DNA of 64,000 bases from Hygrocybe punicea (lineage: Eukaryota; Basidiomycota; Agaricomycetes; Agaricales; Hygrophoraceae), in contig OY744463.1 of NCBI GenBank assembly GCA_963556145.1, positions 7,998,001-8,062,000 of the forward strand, given 5' to 3'. The position numbers and the translations under genes were made by a program. Under the pieces are notes generated by a model. That model searched no databases. It worked only from the letters and a program-made list of their open reading frames with translations, and had not been told where the DNA came from. Below are positions 10,121-21,639 of the stretch, piece by piece. Numbering within the stretch: position 1 is the stretch's first letter; every line of letters begins with the position of its first letter.

Positions 10121-11572
10121 ATGTATCTGTTTATCCTTCCAAGCGATGCTCACCAATCTCAAAAGCGCAAATTGTCTGAGCTGTCCAATGACCCAGCGGA
10201 TGAGGCTCCACCATTGAAGAGGATTAGTAGATCACTGGAGCCTGGGATATATGGACACCGCAAGCGGAAGGCTGACTATGACCTGGATGATCAACTCGTT
10301 ACTAAAATCGTGAGACTGGAGTACCATGGTGCTCCGAGGATGATGGACATGACAAGTGGGGTAGTATTTGCAACGATCAATGCCCCCAATCTACTTCACC
10401 TCCCTGTGGAGATCATTCAAATAATCAGCACATATGCAAGTATAGAGACCCTCCACGCATTGACAGCTGTCTGTCATTATCTCACCAATTGCTTCATTAT
10501 GCCGTATCTCAAACACCAAGGACTCAAAGTACCAAATCTTGATAAATTATATGCAACCATCAATGTCTCAACTTTCTTGCAAGTGGTGGCCCTCCAAGTT
10601 TGACACCGATCATCCAGCTTCAGAGCTGTCAATGTTGCCTACATTGACCTCACTTCGGAAGATGCCGATGCCCCTACCCAAGCGAGAGTGTTGTGTAGCT
10701 TCTTCAAGTCCCTCAAGACTTCAATGTTTACATGGCAATTAGTCATCTGGTTTGACACTAGAGCCCCTCCAGCCACACTTGCTGTGCTGCAATGTGCAAC
10801 ATGTTGTGAGTCATTGACCATTCATGCATTGGATGCTTTAACCACATCAATCCCCAAAATCCCCAAGTTAGCATACCAGCATGCTGACCCAGGCCGTAGC
10901 ACCCTCCAACTTAAAGCCATCCAACTATTGACACCCTATCTCTTTGCAACACCATTCCTACCATGGATGGCTGCCCTACTCACTTGAATTCCCCTCAGCA
11001 TCCTTCATCTACAAGACCTCTGCCTCATGCCCACACATTGGGCGCAACTTCTCTGACAACTTGATATCCCTATGCTCAGGACTATCTCAGTCCCCTGCGA
11101 TGTCCCCCCTTCAAGTCTTTGTTTTCTCCTCCAACGTCACTCAGATTTGGTCACACTCATCCTTGGGGGGACCTCACGTTGTGCTAAACACAAAAAGGTC
11201 AATTTCACCAAATTACATCATCCATGTCTGCAAGAATTGAGTGGGCCACCTCAAGTTATCACACCCCTCATGGATGCCTTCAAACCACCTCTCAGCTTGA
11301 CTGAGCTCATTATACTGATAGATCCCACAAGCACAACACCATTCACAATAGACTATGTTTTGAGCCATCCAGGCTGCTCCCAGCTCCGTTGACTGGATAT
11401 AGCGTTTTCGTCACAGGAGAGAACTTCACTGTTCAAGGATCTTCAAAGATTCCCTATGGAATTAGAGGAGGTCATCGTCTCCACCAGCAAGTCTCATTTC
11501 GAGTTCACGGGGATAGAATTAGTGAGATTTTTATTTGAGCTGGCATCACTCACTAATCAATTCTACACATAG
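10121..11572 (+). pseudogene. F-box-like protein with four premature TGA codons
   Basis: One frame runs 1.45 kb from the ATG at 10121 to TAG at 11570-11572 and is interrupted only by TGA codons at 10601, 10985, 11054 and 11390. Near residues 90-130 the sequence LLHLPVEIIQIISTYASIET followed by ALTAVCHYLTN has the pattern of an F-box (LPxEI...CxxL), the Skp1-binding part of SCF ubiquitin ligases. A basic, nuclear-signal-like N-terminus (KRKLSEL, GHRKRK) precedes it. The rest is Leu-rich and may be a degenerate LRR-type substrate domain. The frame never shifts and the stops are all TGA, so point mutation is the only decay visible. Confidence 0.65.
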
Positions 11573-12132
11573 GCACATTGTACAAATTGGATCAATAAAT
11601 TACCACAATTGTGATGAGCAAGTGTCATTGACAGTGGCCTGAATCACCACCAACAATTGGAGTGGTGATCATTTGCCAAAAATATCCACACAAGAGGCTG
11701 ATCTGGGATCAGTGTCTCTTGTAATTTTGAGGACTATTAATTGGGTTTTGGCATATTGTGTATCGATGTAAAATATTGTCTACTTTATGAAGATAATAAG
11801 ACAAAAATGATGCTACTTTGATGACAATTGTTATGATGAGATACAATTAGAGCCTGGTTTAATAAAAATCTCAAGTGTTTGAGGAGGCTCAATGTTGTTG
11901 TGACTTTTTTCTGATTGGCCTGGAGCCCATACCTCTATCTCATTCTCATTGCGGCCAGGAGCCATTAATCTACAACATGTCTAACATGCTACCGCTACAC
12001 ACACAAGACATAGCACAAGATGACCCAGTTTTGAGCCAACTGGACAAAAGTCATGTCATTGGGGGGCCGTCCTGCGCCCGATATGATAATGTATGTGGTG
12101 TGCACTATATGGTAGGATACACATGATTTACT
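11573..12132. other. AT-rich intergenic, nothing recognised
   Basis: Low-complexity AT-rich spacer downstream of the F-box-like pseudogene. No exon or repeat was identified. Confidence 0.35.
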
Positions 12133-12564
12133 GTGTTCACTCTGAATATGCTAGGCACTGGACAATGCCCACGCAGAGTAATCCACATGATGATCGAGCA
12201 CAGGAAGGAATTAAGCAAATTGGAACAGACATTGAGTTTGCTCGAGCAAGCCAGGGTGACCATTGACTTAATGCAATGTGAACAAGTCACCTGGCAAACC
12301 CAACAGTTAGAAGAGTTTCGGAAGATGTTCCACCAGGAAGTGCAGCAAGAAGTTGCTCAACAGCTCGCACACCAGGATGTCCTTATGTGCCAGACAAATG
12401 ACAATGACATTGAGGAGCAGCTGGTGGAACAACTCCTGGAATTTGAGCAACAGGTGGACCATTTACAGGGTGTCAATGCCCAACTTGTGGGGGAGAGATC
12501 AGCAATTGTCATAAAAATACGTCACCCCCATACATTTTTCCTCAGATACCACTTATTTTCATGA
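12133..12564 (+). pseudogene. coiled-coil protein fragment
   Basis: An open frame of 143 codons rich in Glu, Gln and Leu with heptad spacing (KLEQTLSLLEQARVTIDL, EQLVEQLLEFEQQVDHLQ). It ends with VNAQLVGERSA, which reappears in changed form (VNAELVGEQSV) at about 14254-14286 on the other side of the GC-rich block. It may be the N-terminal part of the transposon-associated gene at 14.5-16.5 kb. The frame then runs into unrelated sequence. Confidence 0.4.
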
Positions 12565-12724
12565 CGATCTTTGACAGGTTGTCAAACAAACCCTTACGAT
12601 TCACACACTCTGCGAAGCAGGAGAAAGGCGTTTACATTTACAAACCCCTTAAAGGGGCGGGACCGGACCGGACTACAACTACAACTCCCCGAAAGGGAGT
12701 ACGACTGTTACGATCAAGGAGTAC

Positions 12725-13369
12725 CTACTCATCTACGAGATACTCCTCCTTAATTACCTCCTGGAGGACGGCGTCTTCAATGAGGTGACGAATCTGGTCT
12801 TCCAATGCCCGTTCGATCGCTGCACGGCAATTACGCCTAAACGTGTCAGCAATGCCGAAGGGAAGATGAGGCTGGAACTCACGCAGCCCGAAGGGCGCCC
12901 CGGTGTCCACATAGGCATCCCGGGGCCAGAATTCCTCGTCAGAGTCGGACCCCCAGGAAACCTTCGTCGCGAGCGATGGCATCGAGTCCTCGGACGAGTA
13001 GTCTGAGGGCGGGAACGCATCATCCAACACTATCATAAAGAACCATCAGAACAATAACCAAACACCACAAGGAAAACAGAACTTACCAAACGGGTCGGCC
13101 AGAAGCTCGCACAGAAGCCTCTTGTTGCGCGCAACAAGGTGGCAACATTCCATGCGATGTTTGGCCTTCCCACAAGCGAAACAGCAACCAGTAGCCCAAT
13201 ACAAATCCTGATCAGAGTCGGAGAGGCGGCAGGCGAAGTCATGCATAATACAATTCACCACGACAGGGCAGGATGGGTTAAAGAGGGCAGAACGTTTGAA
13301 GAATATGAGACGATGGCACGAGTGGGGAAACATCGCATTGATGAGAGATGGGACGAAGAATACAACCAC
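12725..13369 (-). CDS. zinc-knuckle protein, two exons
   Basis: Exon 1 is 13087-13369 and exon 2 is 13029-12725, joined across an intron with GTAAGT donor and TAG acceptor (13030-13086) that keeps frame (DPF/VLDDAFPPSD). The N-terminal half contains CFACGKAKHRMECC, spacing C-x2-C-x4-H-x4-C, that of a CCHC zinc knuckle as in retroelement Gag proteins and RNA-binding proteins. The second half is acidic, then amphipathic with FRRNCRAAIERALEDQI. The true start may be the internal Met just before HDFACRLSD. Unlike its neighbours it has no stop or frameshift, and the DNA is GC-richer. Function unknown; a retroelement or captured host origin are both possible. Confidence 0.55.
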
Positions 13370-13563
13370 ACTTTATACTGAACGGAGGCCCACTCCTGAT
13401 CAGGAAGGAACCTCTACCACTTCATCAACGAACCCGTGAGAACAGCACGTGACCGGAGGTTGGAACCCCCGACTCTCACAGAACACCACAGACCACTCCC
13501 ATCATTCACATCGAGACAATAAGACACCCACTTTCACTACCCACGCACAAACCCCCTCCAATC

Positions 13564-13761
13564 ATGACCCAATCCGTTATCGCTGCCATCATTGCTGTCA
13601 TTATTGTATACACATTCATCCTCATCGCGATATGCCGGGGGTGCAATGAGTCCCCATCACCGCCGACCCCGAGATCCCCCTATCAACGTTCGAAACGTTC
13701 CGACCCCCCACGATCCACAGCAACGACACATCACAGAAAGAATCCCCGCACGAAGAACTAG
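13564..13761 (+). CDS. small single-pass membrane peptide, 65 aa
   Basis: MTQSVIAAIIAVIIVYTFIL is a strong hydrophobic helix immediately after the start, followed by a Cys and a basic Pro/Ser tail (RSPYQRSKRSDPPRS). This is the layout of a signal anchor with a cytosolic or extracellular basic tail. A similar small ORF lies at 52582 inside a 1.68-kb LTR-like insertion. No function is known to me. Confidence 0.4.
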   Translation: MTQSVIAAIIAVIIVYTFILIAICRGCNESPSPPTPRSPYQRSKRSDPPRSTATTHHRKNPRTKN

Positions 13762-13930
13762 ACAGCCGTGGTGACGCGTACCCAGATGCTTATGGATCTG
13801 GTGACGAATCCGCATGCCAGCCCGGCATGATCACAAATTGCCTCAATGCTGGGGGAGACATAGACCCACCAACGCGACGGAGCGAGTCGCCTTTACGACG
13901 CGTCACTGGTACTGCGGAAGGGGAGGAATG

Positions 13931-13940
13931 GTATAAAAGA
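13931..13940 (+). promoter_or_regulatory. TATA-box-like site in the GC-rich block
   Basis: GTATAAAAGA follows a GC-rich stretch and precedes a pyrimidine-rich region, the arrangement of an LTR U3 promoter or a strong polymerase II promoter facing right. No gene start directly downstream could be assigned. Confidence 0.3.
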
Positions 13941-14544
13941 CATCGCGCTACACGTAGTCTACCCTAACTTTGACCTCTTGTATTTCTCCTAGCAGTTGTA
14001 CTAGACGTAACAAACTTCACCCAACTCCATCACTCGAACCTTATCCCTGAGACCCTACCTCTACAAAACTACGATCACTACTGTAAAAGAGACCCTTGAA
14101 CATAAACCCTTACTACTGCCAACATCGTGCAACCGTTTGACCCACCAATCCATTACATGACCGCTAGTCGTGACAGCAATGGCTGCAGAGCACGGGAGGC
14201 AGTTGGTGAGATTCCAAATAATGCTGATACAGCTGGAAATGACATCACTTACAGGAGGTCAATGCTGAACTTGTTGGCGAGCAATCAGTGAAAGCTGTTG
14301 AGCATGAGAGGTTGATGGTAAGAGAACCCACAAAACCCTCCTGATGGAGAGATAACCCAGATCATAGAACAATAAAGTGAACGAGATAATGACCTTGAGA
14401 CACAATCTCAATGCCAACGTCATAAGTACTAGCCTGTTGTCTCAAAAACTTATCACCAATGACAAAAAAAGCCGCCCTGTTTAACAACATCCTCATCGCC
14501 AGCTTACCTGGCATGGACGTTTACCACTAATAAGACCAAATTTT

Positions 14545-16528
14545 GTGACGCCTGCTCATAGAACGGCACGAGGACTTGAAGCAAAAGAGAAATTCATCAG
14601 AAGCCAACAGATGGATATCCCAATTGTCCCTCTCAGACTGGCTCCTCCAAGCACAACACCAGCTGTGGCAAAAAGTAGTGGGACAAATTCTGATGAGATC
14701 CCCTCCAACGAGATCCCCACCCCCATTGCAACATTTGACCCAGAAAACCCACAGTCAGTCAGAGCTGTGTCATTAATTGTGGAGGAGGTTTTGAGGCAAC
14801 TGAATCATGAGGGGGTAATTGTTATAGGCAATTGTAGGAAGAAAGAAATGGCCTCAAAGTCCAGGAGAACAAGAGCAATGGTGATTAAAGTGCAGCAAGC
14901 TATGATGAGCCTTGACGATGACTGTGCCTGGAAGGTTTGTGATATCCACTCATTGACTAACCAAGAAACTGACCACTGGGTTCGACAGAGAGCGATATGG
15001 GAGGTGTGGAGACATCTATTTGAAACAGCCGTTGTAGAGGCTCCGGATCGTGTGGATCCGTTTCCTCTTTATATCCCACTCTGTTCCCATCCATTCCCAT
15101 TCCCGTATCGTCGATTCCCTTCGATTCTGCTCGTTTCCATCGATTCCGCTCTGGATTCCACCTCCAGATTCGTTCCTACACGCACTGCAATGTCCCTAAC
15201 GACCCGGAATCAGTACGTTTCTAGTTATATATCATGTATCTTTGTTTCCCGTCTCCTAGTACATAGCACTTTTCCTATCCTCCACTCCACTCCACCCCTA
15301 TCATTTTACAGCCTTCGCTTGTAGTACATGGTTACTACAGCACAGGATTATAAAAGTAGCACATTTATACTACAAACAATATAGAAAAATACCGATACCC
15401 AGAGTCCCATATAGAAACCTCTTATTGTCCTGCTTCAGTCCACTCTTTGTCCTTTCCCATACTCTCCCTCTGAGTCCAGAACCCTTGGATTCGGGTTGGA
15501 TTGATTAGACCTTTCCAAAAGAAACTAAATTCCTCTGATCACTTCTAAGCTGATCACACTTTCTGTAGATTCCCATTCTGGGTCTACAACCGAACTCGCC
15601 GTCACACCGTGTTCAATGATTTTGTTTCCTATACCCCAGCTGACGATGAAGCTGTCACTGCTTGCAATGCAGGCGATAACAATGGGCCAGGGAAAGACAT
15701 GCGGCTCAATTTTGGCCATGGATATCTCAGATCACGGTGGAACGCTATCATCTTGAAATGGATCTACTGCCTCATATTGGAGGCATGAGCTTGACAGGGT
15801 GGATGGGGCCTTCCCAATGTTTCTGAGGCATATATCATGGGGGAACTGCAGGGTCAGCTCAAGGGGTCACAGGAAGCCTGGGCCCTAGTCCAACCTCAAT
15901 TCAACTCTGCAAGCGGTGAGATTGAGGGGCCTGAGCAGGTTACAACACGTGTTGAGTCATATTACAAGAGGACGATGGCTGACACTAACAGCAGATCATT
16001 TGGAAATGAGTGAGTTCACGAGTTTCATAGGCAAGTTGTGATCTAATGCAGTGACAGAAACTGAACAAGAGAATGAAGACGGTGGACATGGTGATCCAGA
16101 TAAAAGCAAGAAATGAGGCTATCGATCTGTCAATGTGGAAGTACTTCCGAAAGATCCTTGAATGTTTGTCTGTTGACAGTATGTTGTCAGAGGAGGTAGG
16201 CACTGAGAAATTGGGCATGCGTGTGATGTCGGTGTTTCATGTCAGGCTCTGTGTATGGCATGCACCAGAGATATCTGAGTACCTCAGACTCATTGACAAT
16301 GCTGGAGACATGCAGGGGATTCATGGTAGCAAGGGAGCAAAGCCGTCACCGAGGGTCAAAACCACACAAACAGGCAAATCAGCGGTACCGATTGGTTTGC
16401 CACGGAAGATGTACAATCTTGAGTGGCTTGAGAAACAGGAAAAGGAGAGGCCGCTGTATGTGCAGGATGACCTATGCATTTCAATGGATGCTTTTGATCT
16501 TTTAGTCCTTGCTACAGCAAATGTATAG
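14545..16528 (+). pseudogene. KDZ-transposon-associated agaricomycete protein, interrupted
   Basis: Pieces of one multicopy family of unknown function that I know from mushroom genomes, often near KDZ transposases. The first part (14545-15040) has KEMASKSRRTRAMVIKVQQA and a Trp-rich segment. The second (about 15565-15770) has VFNDFVSYTPADDEAV, NNGPGKDMRLNFGHGYL and SRWN. The third (15790-16528) has YKRTMADTNSRSFGNEVHEF, the acidic LSVDSMLSEEVGTEK, GIHGSKGAKPSPRVKTTQ and GLPRKMYNLEWLEKQE, then ends at TAG. Between parts one and two lies about 500 bp of pyrimidine-rich unrelated sequence. Several frame changes make it a pseudogene. Confidence 0.6.
15045..15560. other. pyrimidine-rich insertion within the KDZ-associated gene
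   Basis: The coding sequence stops near GAGGCTCCGGATCG and resumes about 500 bp later. The intervening DNA is C/T-rich with ATTCC and GATTCC motifs, unlike either flank. I could not define terminal repeats or a target duplication, so the element type stays open (solo LTR or MITE). Confidence 0.4.
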
Positions 16529-16565
16529 GCAATTAGCGGTGGGGTATCATATGACTGTACAACAT

Positions 16566-16970
16566 AAAACATCGAACAGCGTAAGCTCTATATTGTGCCA
16601 GTGTGTAATGTGGTTAATTAGTGGCAGGGCATCATACGCACTGTATGACGTAAAACATCAAACATATAGTGTGCCTGTACAACATTAAACATCGAACAGA
16701 GAAGAGGATCAGAGAGGCAGTGTGCAGGCGTGGAAATGTGCTGAACGACATTTAAACATCGCACAGCCCATCTGCCTGACGTTACACATCGGGCAGAAGT
16801 TGTCTTGATGCCAGTGATAAAGTTTGAACATAGCTTACACTCATACGGATAGGCACATGATGCATCCTCTCTCAACAAGACAGTGCATCCGATTGCTAGT
16901 GCATCTGATTGATGTTTAAATGCCGATTGGATTGTGTTTGCCTCTGTCCCCCAGATGTTTAACATCTGGC
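16566..16970. repeat. dispersed copies of an AACATCGAACAG-type motif
   Basis: AAACATCGAACAG (16567, 16687), AAACATCAAACAT (16653), AAACATCGCACAG (about 16754), ACACATCGGGCAG (about 16784) and AACATCTGGCAG (about 16961) are spaced irregularly, some next to inverted copies such as GATGTTTAA. No gene is visible. Confidence 0.55.
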
Positions 16971-17148
16971 AGGCATGGTTCGATCTGGATTACTTTTATT
17001 GTTCTGTACTGTCCTGACAACTCTCTGAACTTGCGCGATTGTTGAAAAAATGCAGCGTCATTATCCCTCTCTCATTATCCCTCTCATCATCAGTCCCACT
17101 GAACTACCACCACCTTTGTGCGATTATCTTTGCCTTCTTGTTGGTGTA

Positions 17149-19133
17149 TAATGCTGACAAGACAGCCATATGATGAAGCAATTCTATGTTTGTCAATGTC
17201 GACTGCAACCTCATGAACATCAAGTCCTCAAATCAGATAGGCTGGTGCACCATCTTGCTTTGCAAAGCCTGAATTTGGGGCAGGTTATATCTATTCCCTC
17301 TCAAGAGTTAGCATGCAATGAATCTAGAGTAGTCGAGCCAACAGCAGACCTATGTATGACAGATGAGGTGAGTAGATCATTCCCATCCCTCTAGCTCGCA
17401 CCGATGCCAATACCATTTGATGCAGGTCATATCCATACCCACCAGAGTGTCAGGGCTCCAAGCTTGTGAAGAATCTAGTGTAGTTGAGATGATGGCAGCT
17501 TTGCATATTGGGGATGAAGTGAGTTGATGCTTTCCATCCCTCTATTTTTATCAATGTCAACACTTCTCAGGATGAGACCAGTGATCTCACTGATCTTGTG
17601 GTGGCCACAACATTGGCAGATGGGGGACTTGATGTTACCCAGCAGCCAAGCAAGCTTTGGTCTTCTCGCAATGAGTTCCAAGCCTCTAGACAACAGCATT
17701 CTACTACAATCAACACTCCATCCCTCCATGACATCATTGGTAGCGTTCATGCTGTTCTTGACAGTTCCTCCACATCGGTCGTCCACACCAGTCCTGCCCA
17801 TATTGCCAACCCACTGATATCACCACCTCCACAGTCATCCCATTCTTCATGCGAGTCCAGTCCTCCTACGTTCTCATCGACTCGGCCCACTAGTGGTTGG
17901 ATTAAGAAGGACTTGAATGTTATCGATGAAATCAGGAAACATATGCTCAACATTCTTGAGACACTCAACGTGGACCAAGACTTCAATATTCGGGATGCTA
18001 ACCAGGTTACTCATATGAGATCCAAGCTGGATGCTACTGTGACACACATCCACTCTGCAGGCCAATCCCTGCTATCTGTCCGACGAAAAAACAAACGAGT
18101 ACTCACCTGCAAAGAGCTGCTTCTTACCTTACTAAGAGACCTGGACTCTAGCATTACCGTCTTAAGTGCCATGCTACCCCCACCCCCAAATAGTGAACCT
18201 GTCCCTTATGATGCAGCATATGTCTATGAAAATCCTGTAAGAAAACTGGATACAATAGCCTTTGGGCTTATTCGGTCACAATGTGACAGATTGGGTGCAA
18301 GGCATGCAAATCATGTCCACTATATCACGTACTAAATTTGCATAACATATAATACATGTAATGACTTCATTTTTGCTCTCAGGGACTACAGAAATCATGT
18401 GCGACCACTCTCGTGGTCACATCATGTGGTGGCCATGCGGCTAAATGTGGCTGCACACATGAGCATTCACGCAAGACCTGTCAAAAACAACTTTCCCTCT
18501 ATAACCATCTCAATCCATGCAGTATTCCATGAGATACAAGAGCAATTTCACCAAGTCCTAAAATTGTACACCTCAATCTTTTTTCAACTTTTCCACATCT
18601 TAATGAAAACAGCTGTAAATACTTTGTTGGCAACTGATATTCCTATTCTTTCATCCAGTCTCTCTTGTCCTCAACGTCATCCAGTGACCAGACATCAAAC
18701 ACCAGTGAGTAATTGCAATATAAATATTGGAGAGGTCCACTCTGGATCCATTCAGAATGAAATTGATCTCTTCATGCATTCTGTTGGTTCAAAATGCTGA
18801 GTATGCAATGACTTGCTACTCAGGAAATTCAAGTTTGTGTATGCTCCTTCTCTGCTTGCCTTTGCTGTCTCTGCTGACACAACAAGTGTGGACGATAACC
18901 TGGCAGTGCCAGTTGAAGGACAATTACAACCAAGCCAGTATCATCTCCAAGGTGTTATTTATTTTGGAGGTGATCATTTTACTCCTTGTATAATCAGTTC
19001 AGAAGGACTTGTTTGGTTTCATGATGGAATTGTCACTGGAAGATCTCTGGAATATCATGGAATGTTAGATGATGTTGTTCTGACTGTGTGCAGCTCAAAA
19101 CAGGCATGTGTCTCTATATATGTTCTTGCTTAA
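17149..19133 (+). pseudogene. transposon-associated protein with UCH/USP-like C-terminal domain
   Basis: The N-terminal exons contain an exon repeated in tandem (around 17280 and 17430). A long exon 17598-18335 is Ser/Pro-rich, then helical (NVIDEIRKHMLNILETLNVD). The C-terminal exon (about 18813-19133) reads YHLQGVIYFGGDHFT, then GLVWFHDGIVTGRSLEYHG, which is the His-containing C-terminal pattern of ubiquitin-protease-like domains seen in agaricomycete transposon-linked proteins. The middle (18336-18812) has no continuous frame and no clear catalytic Cys box. The family assignment rests on the C-terminal motif only. Confidence 0.5.
17275..17580 (+). repeat. tandem duplication of a small exon and its intron
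   Basis: The two units read VISIPSQELACNESRVVEPT...MTDE then GTGAGT, and VISIPTRVSGLQACEESSVV...IGDE then GTGAGT. Both introns begin with GTGAGT followed by a similar CCATCCCTCTA stretch. The period is roughly 145-150 bp, matching one exon plus one intron. Confidence 0.6.
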
Positions 19134-19350
19134 GTTGGTATTCTTGCAGAATGGTTGTTTTTATATTGATGATTGTAGCTTATAGAGAGGACTCGGATGT
19201 GCCGTGCAAAGCAACAGCCCTCTAGCTCAAGTATATACAAACTGATTCTCGCGAAATTATCATGTCAGGAGTAAGGATTATTATGATTACTGTAAGCCCA
19301 AGTTAGAACTTGGCAGCATCATCAGCAAAGTTTGTGCACGCAATAGTCAA

Positions 19351-21609
19351 CTAGGCTACAGAACTGTCTCCTGCGCTGCTGAACACGAAGTCCAAATTTA
19401 CGATCGCTTGAAACTCTAGAGTGCGGTAAGCATTTGAAACCTCACACGACTCATCTAGAGAAATCACCTCGACAGCCCGCTTCGTCCTTATTCGCTTCTG
19501 CATATAATGCACCAACCTCGACAGATCCTGGTAAATGAACAAAGGGATAATGATACACACGAACGATATCGTGATGATCCAGAATCTGTTCTCAATAGGT
19601 TGAGATCACGTCCAAGGCATTGCTAAAAAGGAAAAGAAAAAAAAGTATAAAAGGTCGGTATGGCCATGATTTACATAGACCCCATGTTGTGGAAATTCAT
19701 CCCCTTTACAAAACCTGACATCAGCGGCGCACGGCCCCAAATGGAGTAAATACGTGCAAAGTATCTGGTGAGCAGTGTAAGAAGATAATAGTTGCAAGTG
19801 TAAGGAACCGCCTATTCGAACATCAGCCATCCATTCAAACGAAAAACAAAATAAAAGACATTTACATGAATGATCGGAGACACTTCAATCCCCATTCAAA
19901 ATGAACGAAAGAGGCACTCACATTGAAAGTATAATTGATCAGATTCTCCGAGATCCCACCAAACATATCGAAGCTCGTAAGGATGTACTCCATATGATCA
20001 TGTACGTCGGCCAGATATATCTTCGCTGTATGCGACGTGAAGCCTTCGATCTTTGGCCCCAGGGGGAAGCTTGCTCGTATCGGCGAACGCGGCACATCTG
20101 TCGACATTGTATCAGCGCAAGCCGTAGATGATCTTCTTGATAGGTTTGAGGGTCCTTTTGTGCATGATGAAGTCGCCGGAGATGATGTGGACTGTATATA
20201 GGACAAACCATTTAAAGGTGTCGAAAATGGTGCTAGGAGACTATAATCAACAAATGGGTCAGTTGTGAGTGGGTAGTGGTCATAGGTGAGAAAGAGGTAC
20301 GAACGGAATCGGACAGTCTTCATTTTTGGATTGAGAAGGATGTCATGTTCCAGTTTTAGAATCTTTCCGTGATAGGCCTGTACCACTTCCAGAACCTAGA
20401 ACTATAGACAGCCATTCAAAGTAACGTCAGCTGCAGAAGCATAACGGGAAAGGGGAAGGCATACTGAGATCAAGTAAACTTTGAACCAACAAAGAAGGAT
20501 CAGCAGAAGTTCTCAATCCTGTATCGCGTTGACGTAAACAGTTGACAACGGGAGATGTGAATTCGAGGTTGGGAGGCGGGTAGATGGAGATGACAGTACA
20601 AATGGTTGATAAACATCAGGAGAAGTGTAGGTTTAGCATGAGAAAGTAATATAAGAGAATGAAGCCATACCGTCACGAAGGAGGAATATGAACACGGGTT
20701 CAATGTTCACGTCGACACGTTGTACCTTCTTAAGTTCCTCGATGGATATCAGATTCATCTGTCGCTCGTGCGACTATTGTTCCACACAGCAAAGCTCATC
20801 AGCGTCCATTCATAATCGGTAATCGTCGACCACGGACCTTTGCGTAATCTCCATAACCGAGAACACCACCAAAGAATGGCATCTTCAAAATCTCCCCACA
20901 GAGAACCTGGATCCTTGCGTACTCCCAAACATGGTCTTTTCCTCATCCTCTGGCATTGGCATATCACCATCCAGATCAACGGCTGCATCTCCCGTCGTTT
21001 CGAATGTATCCCAATTCGTCAACATACCAGGTGACGTCGAAAGAGGGAGCCCTGTTATTGTGGAAGACTGGAACATAGGGGAGAGGTGAGGCGCCAGAGC
21101 AGTTGGCGAAGGGCGTCTGCTCGTTGTTGCTGCTGTCTAGGGTGCGGCAGAAGATGCGAAGGAAGATGGCCAAGTTGGTGCATGACATCTTCGAGGGCTA
21201 GAGGATGAAGATCTGAACGAATCCCTGCGTGTGAGCGTGGTAGTATACAAAATACGGTGGGTGACGCACCATATTTCAACGCAAGTGCACTCAGCACATC
21301 CCAACTGATACCACAACTCCCGGGCACCAGCCTTTCCATCGCTCATCATTTCCACAAACAACCTGTTCGACATCTTGCTAAAGCAGCTCCTCACCGACGA
21401 ATAATCAATGATAGCAATAACGCACTGTTCCTTGATGTGACCATACGCTGCACGGTCAAATCGTGATGAGGGTCGATACCGGGTTCTGCGCCGGCCTGTT
21501 TACGACGAGTGGACAAGGCAGTATATGACAGGGCCGCTAACCCCGTGTCTGTTATTGAAGCGTCACTGAGCCGTGCCCATCGCCAAGCAAAAAATACTTT
21601 ACATGTCAT
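19351..21609 (-). pseudogene. CorA-like Mg2+ transporter, decayed
   Basis: Minus-strand exons give the order of a fungal CorA/ALR-type protein: GIDPHHDLTVQ, SCFSKMSNRLFVEMM, GISWDVLSALALKY, intron, DLHPLALEDVMHQLGH, VNIEPVFIFLLRDG, LRQRDTGLRTSADPSLLVQ, KLEHDILLNPKMKTVR, ISGDFIMHKRTLKPIKK, KIYLADVHDHMEYILTSFDM, FGGISENLINYTFN, RRFLTLATIIFL, and the second membrane helix RFWIITISFVCIIIPLF before IYQDLSRLVHYMQKRIRTKR. Most introns are recognisable. Damage: TGA at 20112-20114 where relatives have Arg (GLR-R-YNVDR), a frameshift near 20060, and loss of the signature GMN after the first membrane helix (read as YFARIY at about 19745-19770). It would have been a membrane Mg2+ channel. Confidence 0.75.
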
Positions 21610-21639
21610 ATTTCGCCAAAGAGCAGGTTAGGCGATAAA

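Noticed and set aside
10121..11572. TGA read as a sense codon, because one frame runs 1.45 kb with only TGA interruptions
   Set aside because: Agaricomycete nuclear genes use TGA as stop, the intact SDR and zinc-knuckle genes here encode Trp with TGG, and the CGA-to-TGA pattern at conserved Arg sites explains it by mutation.
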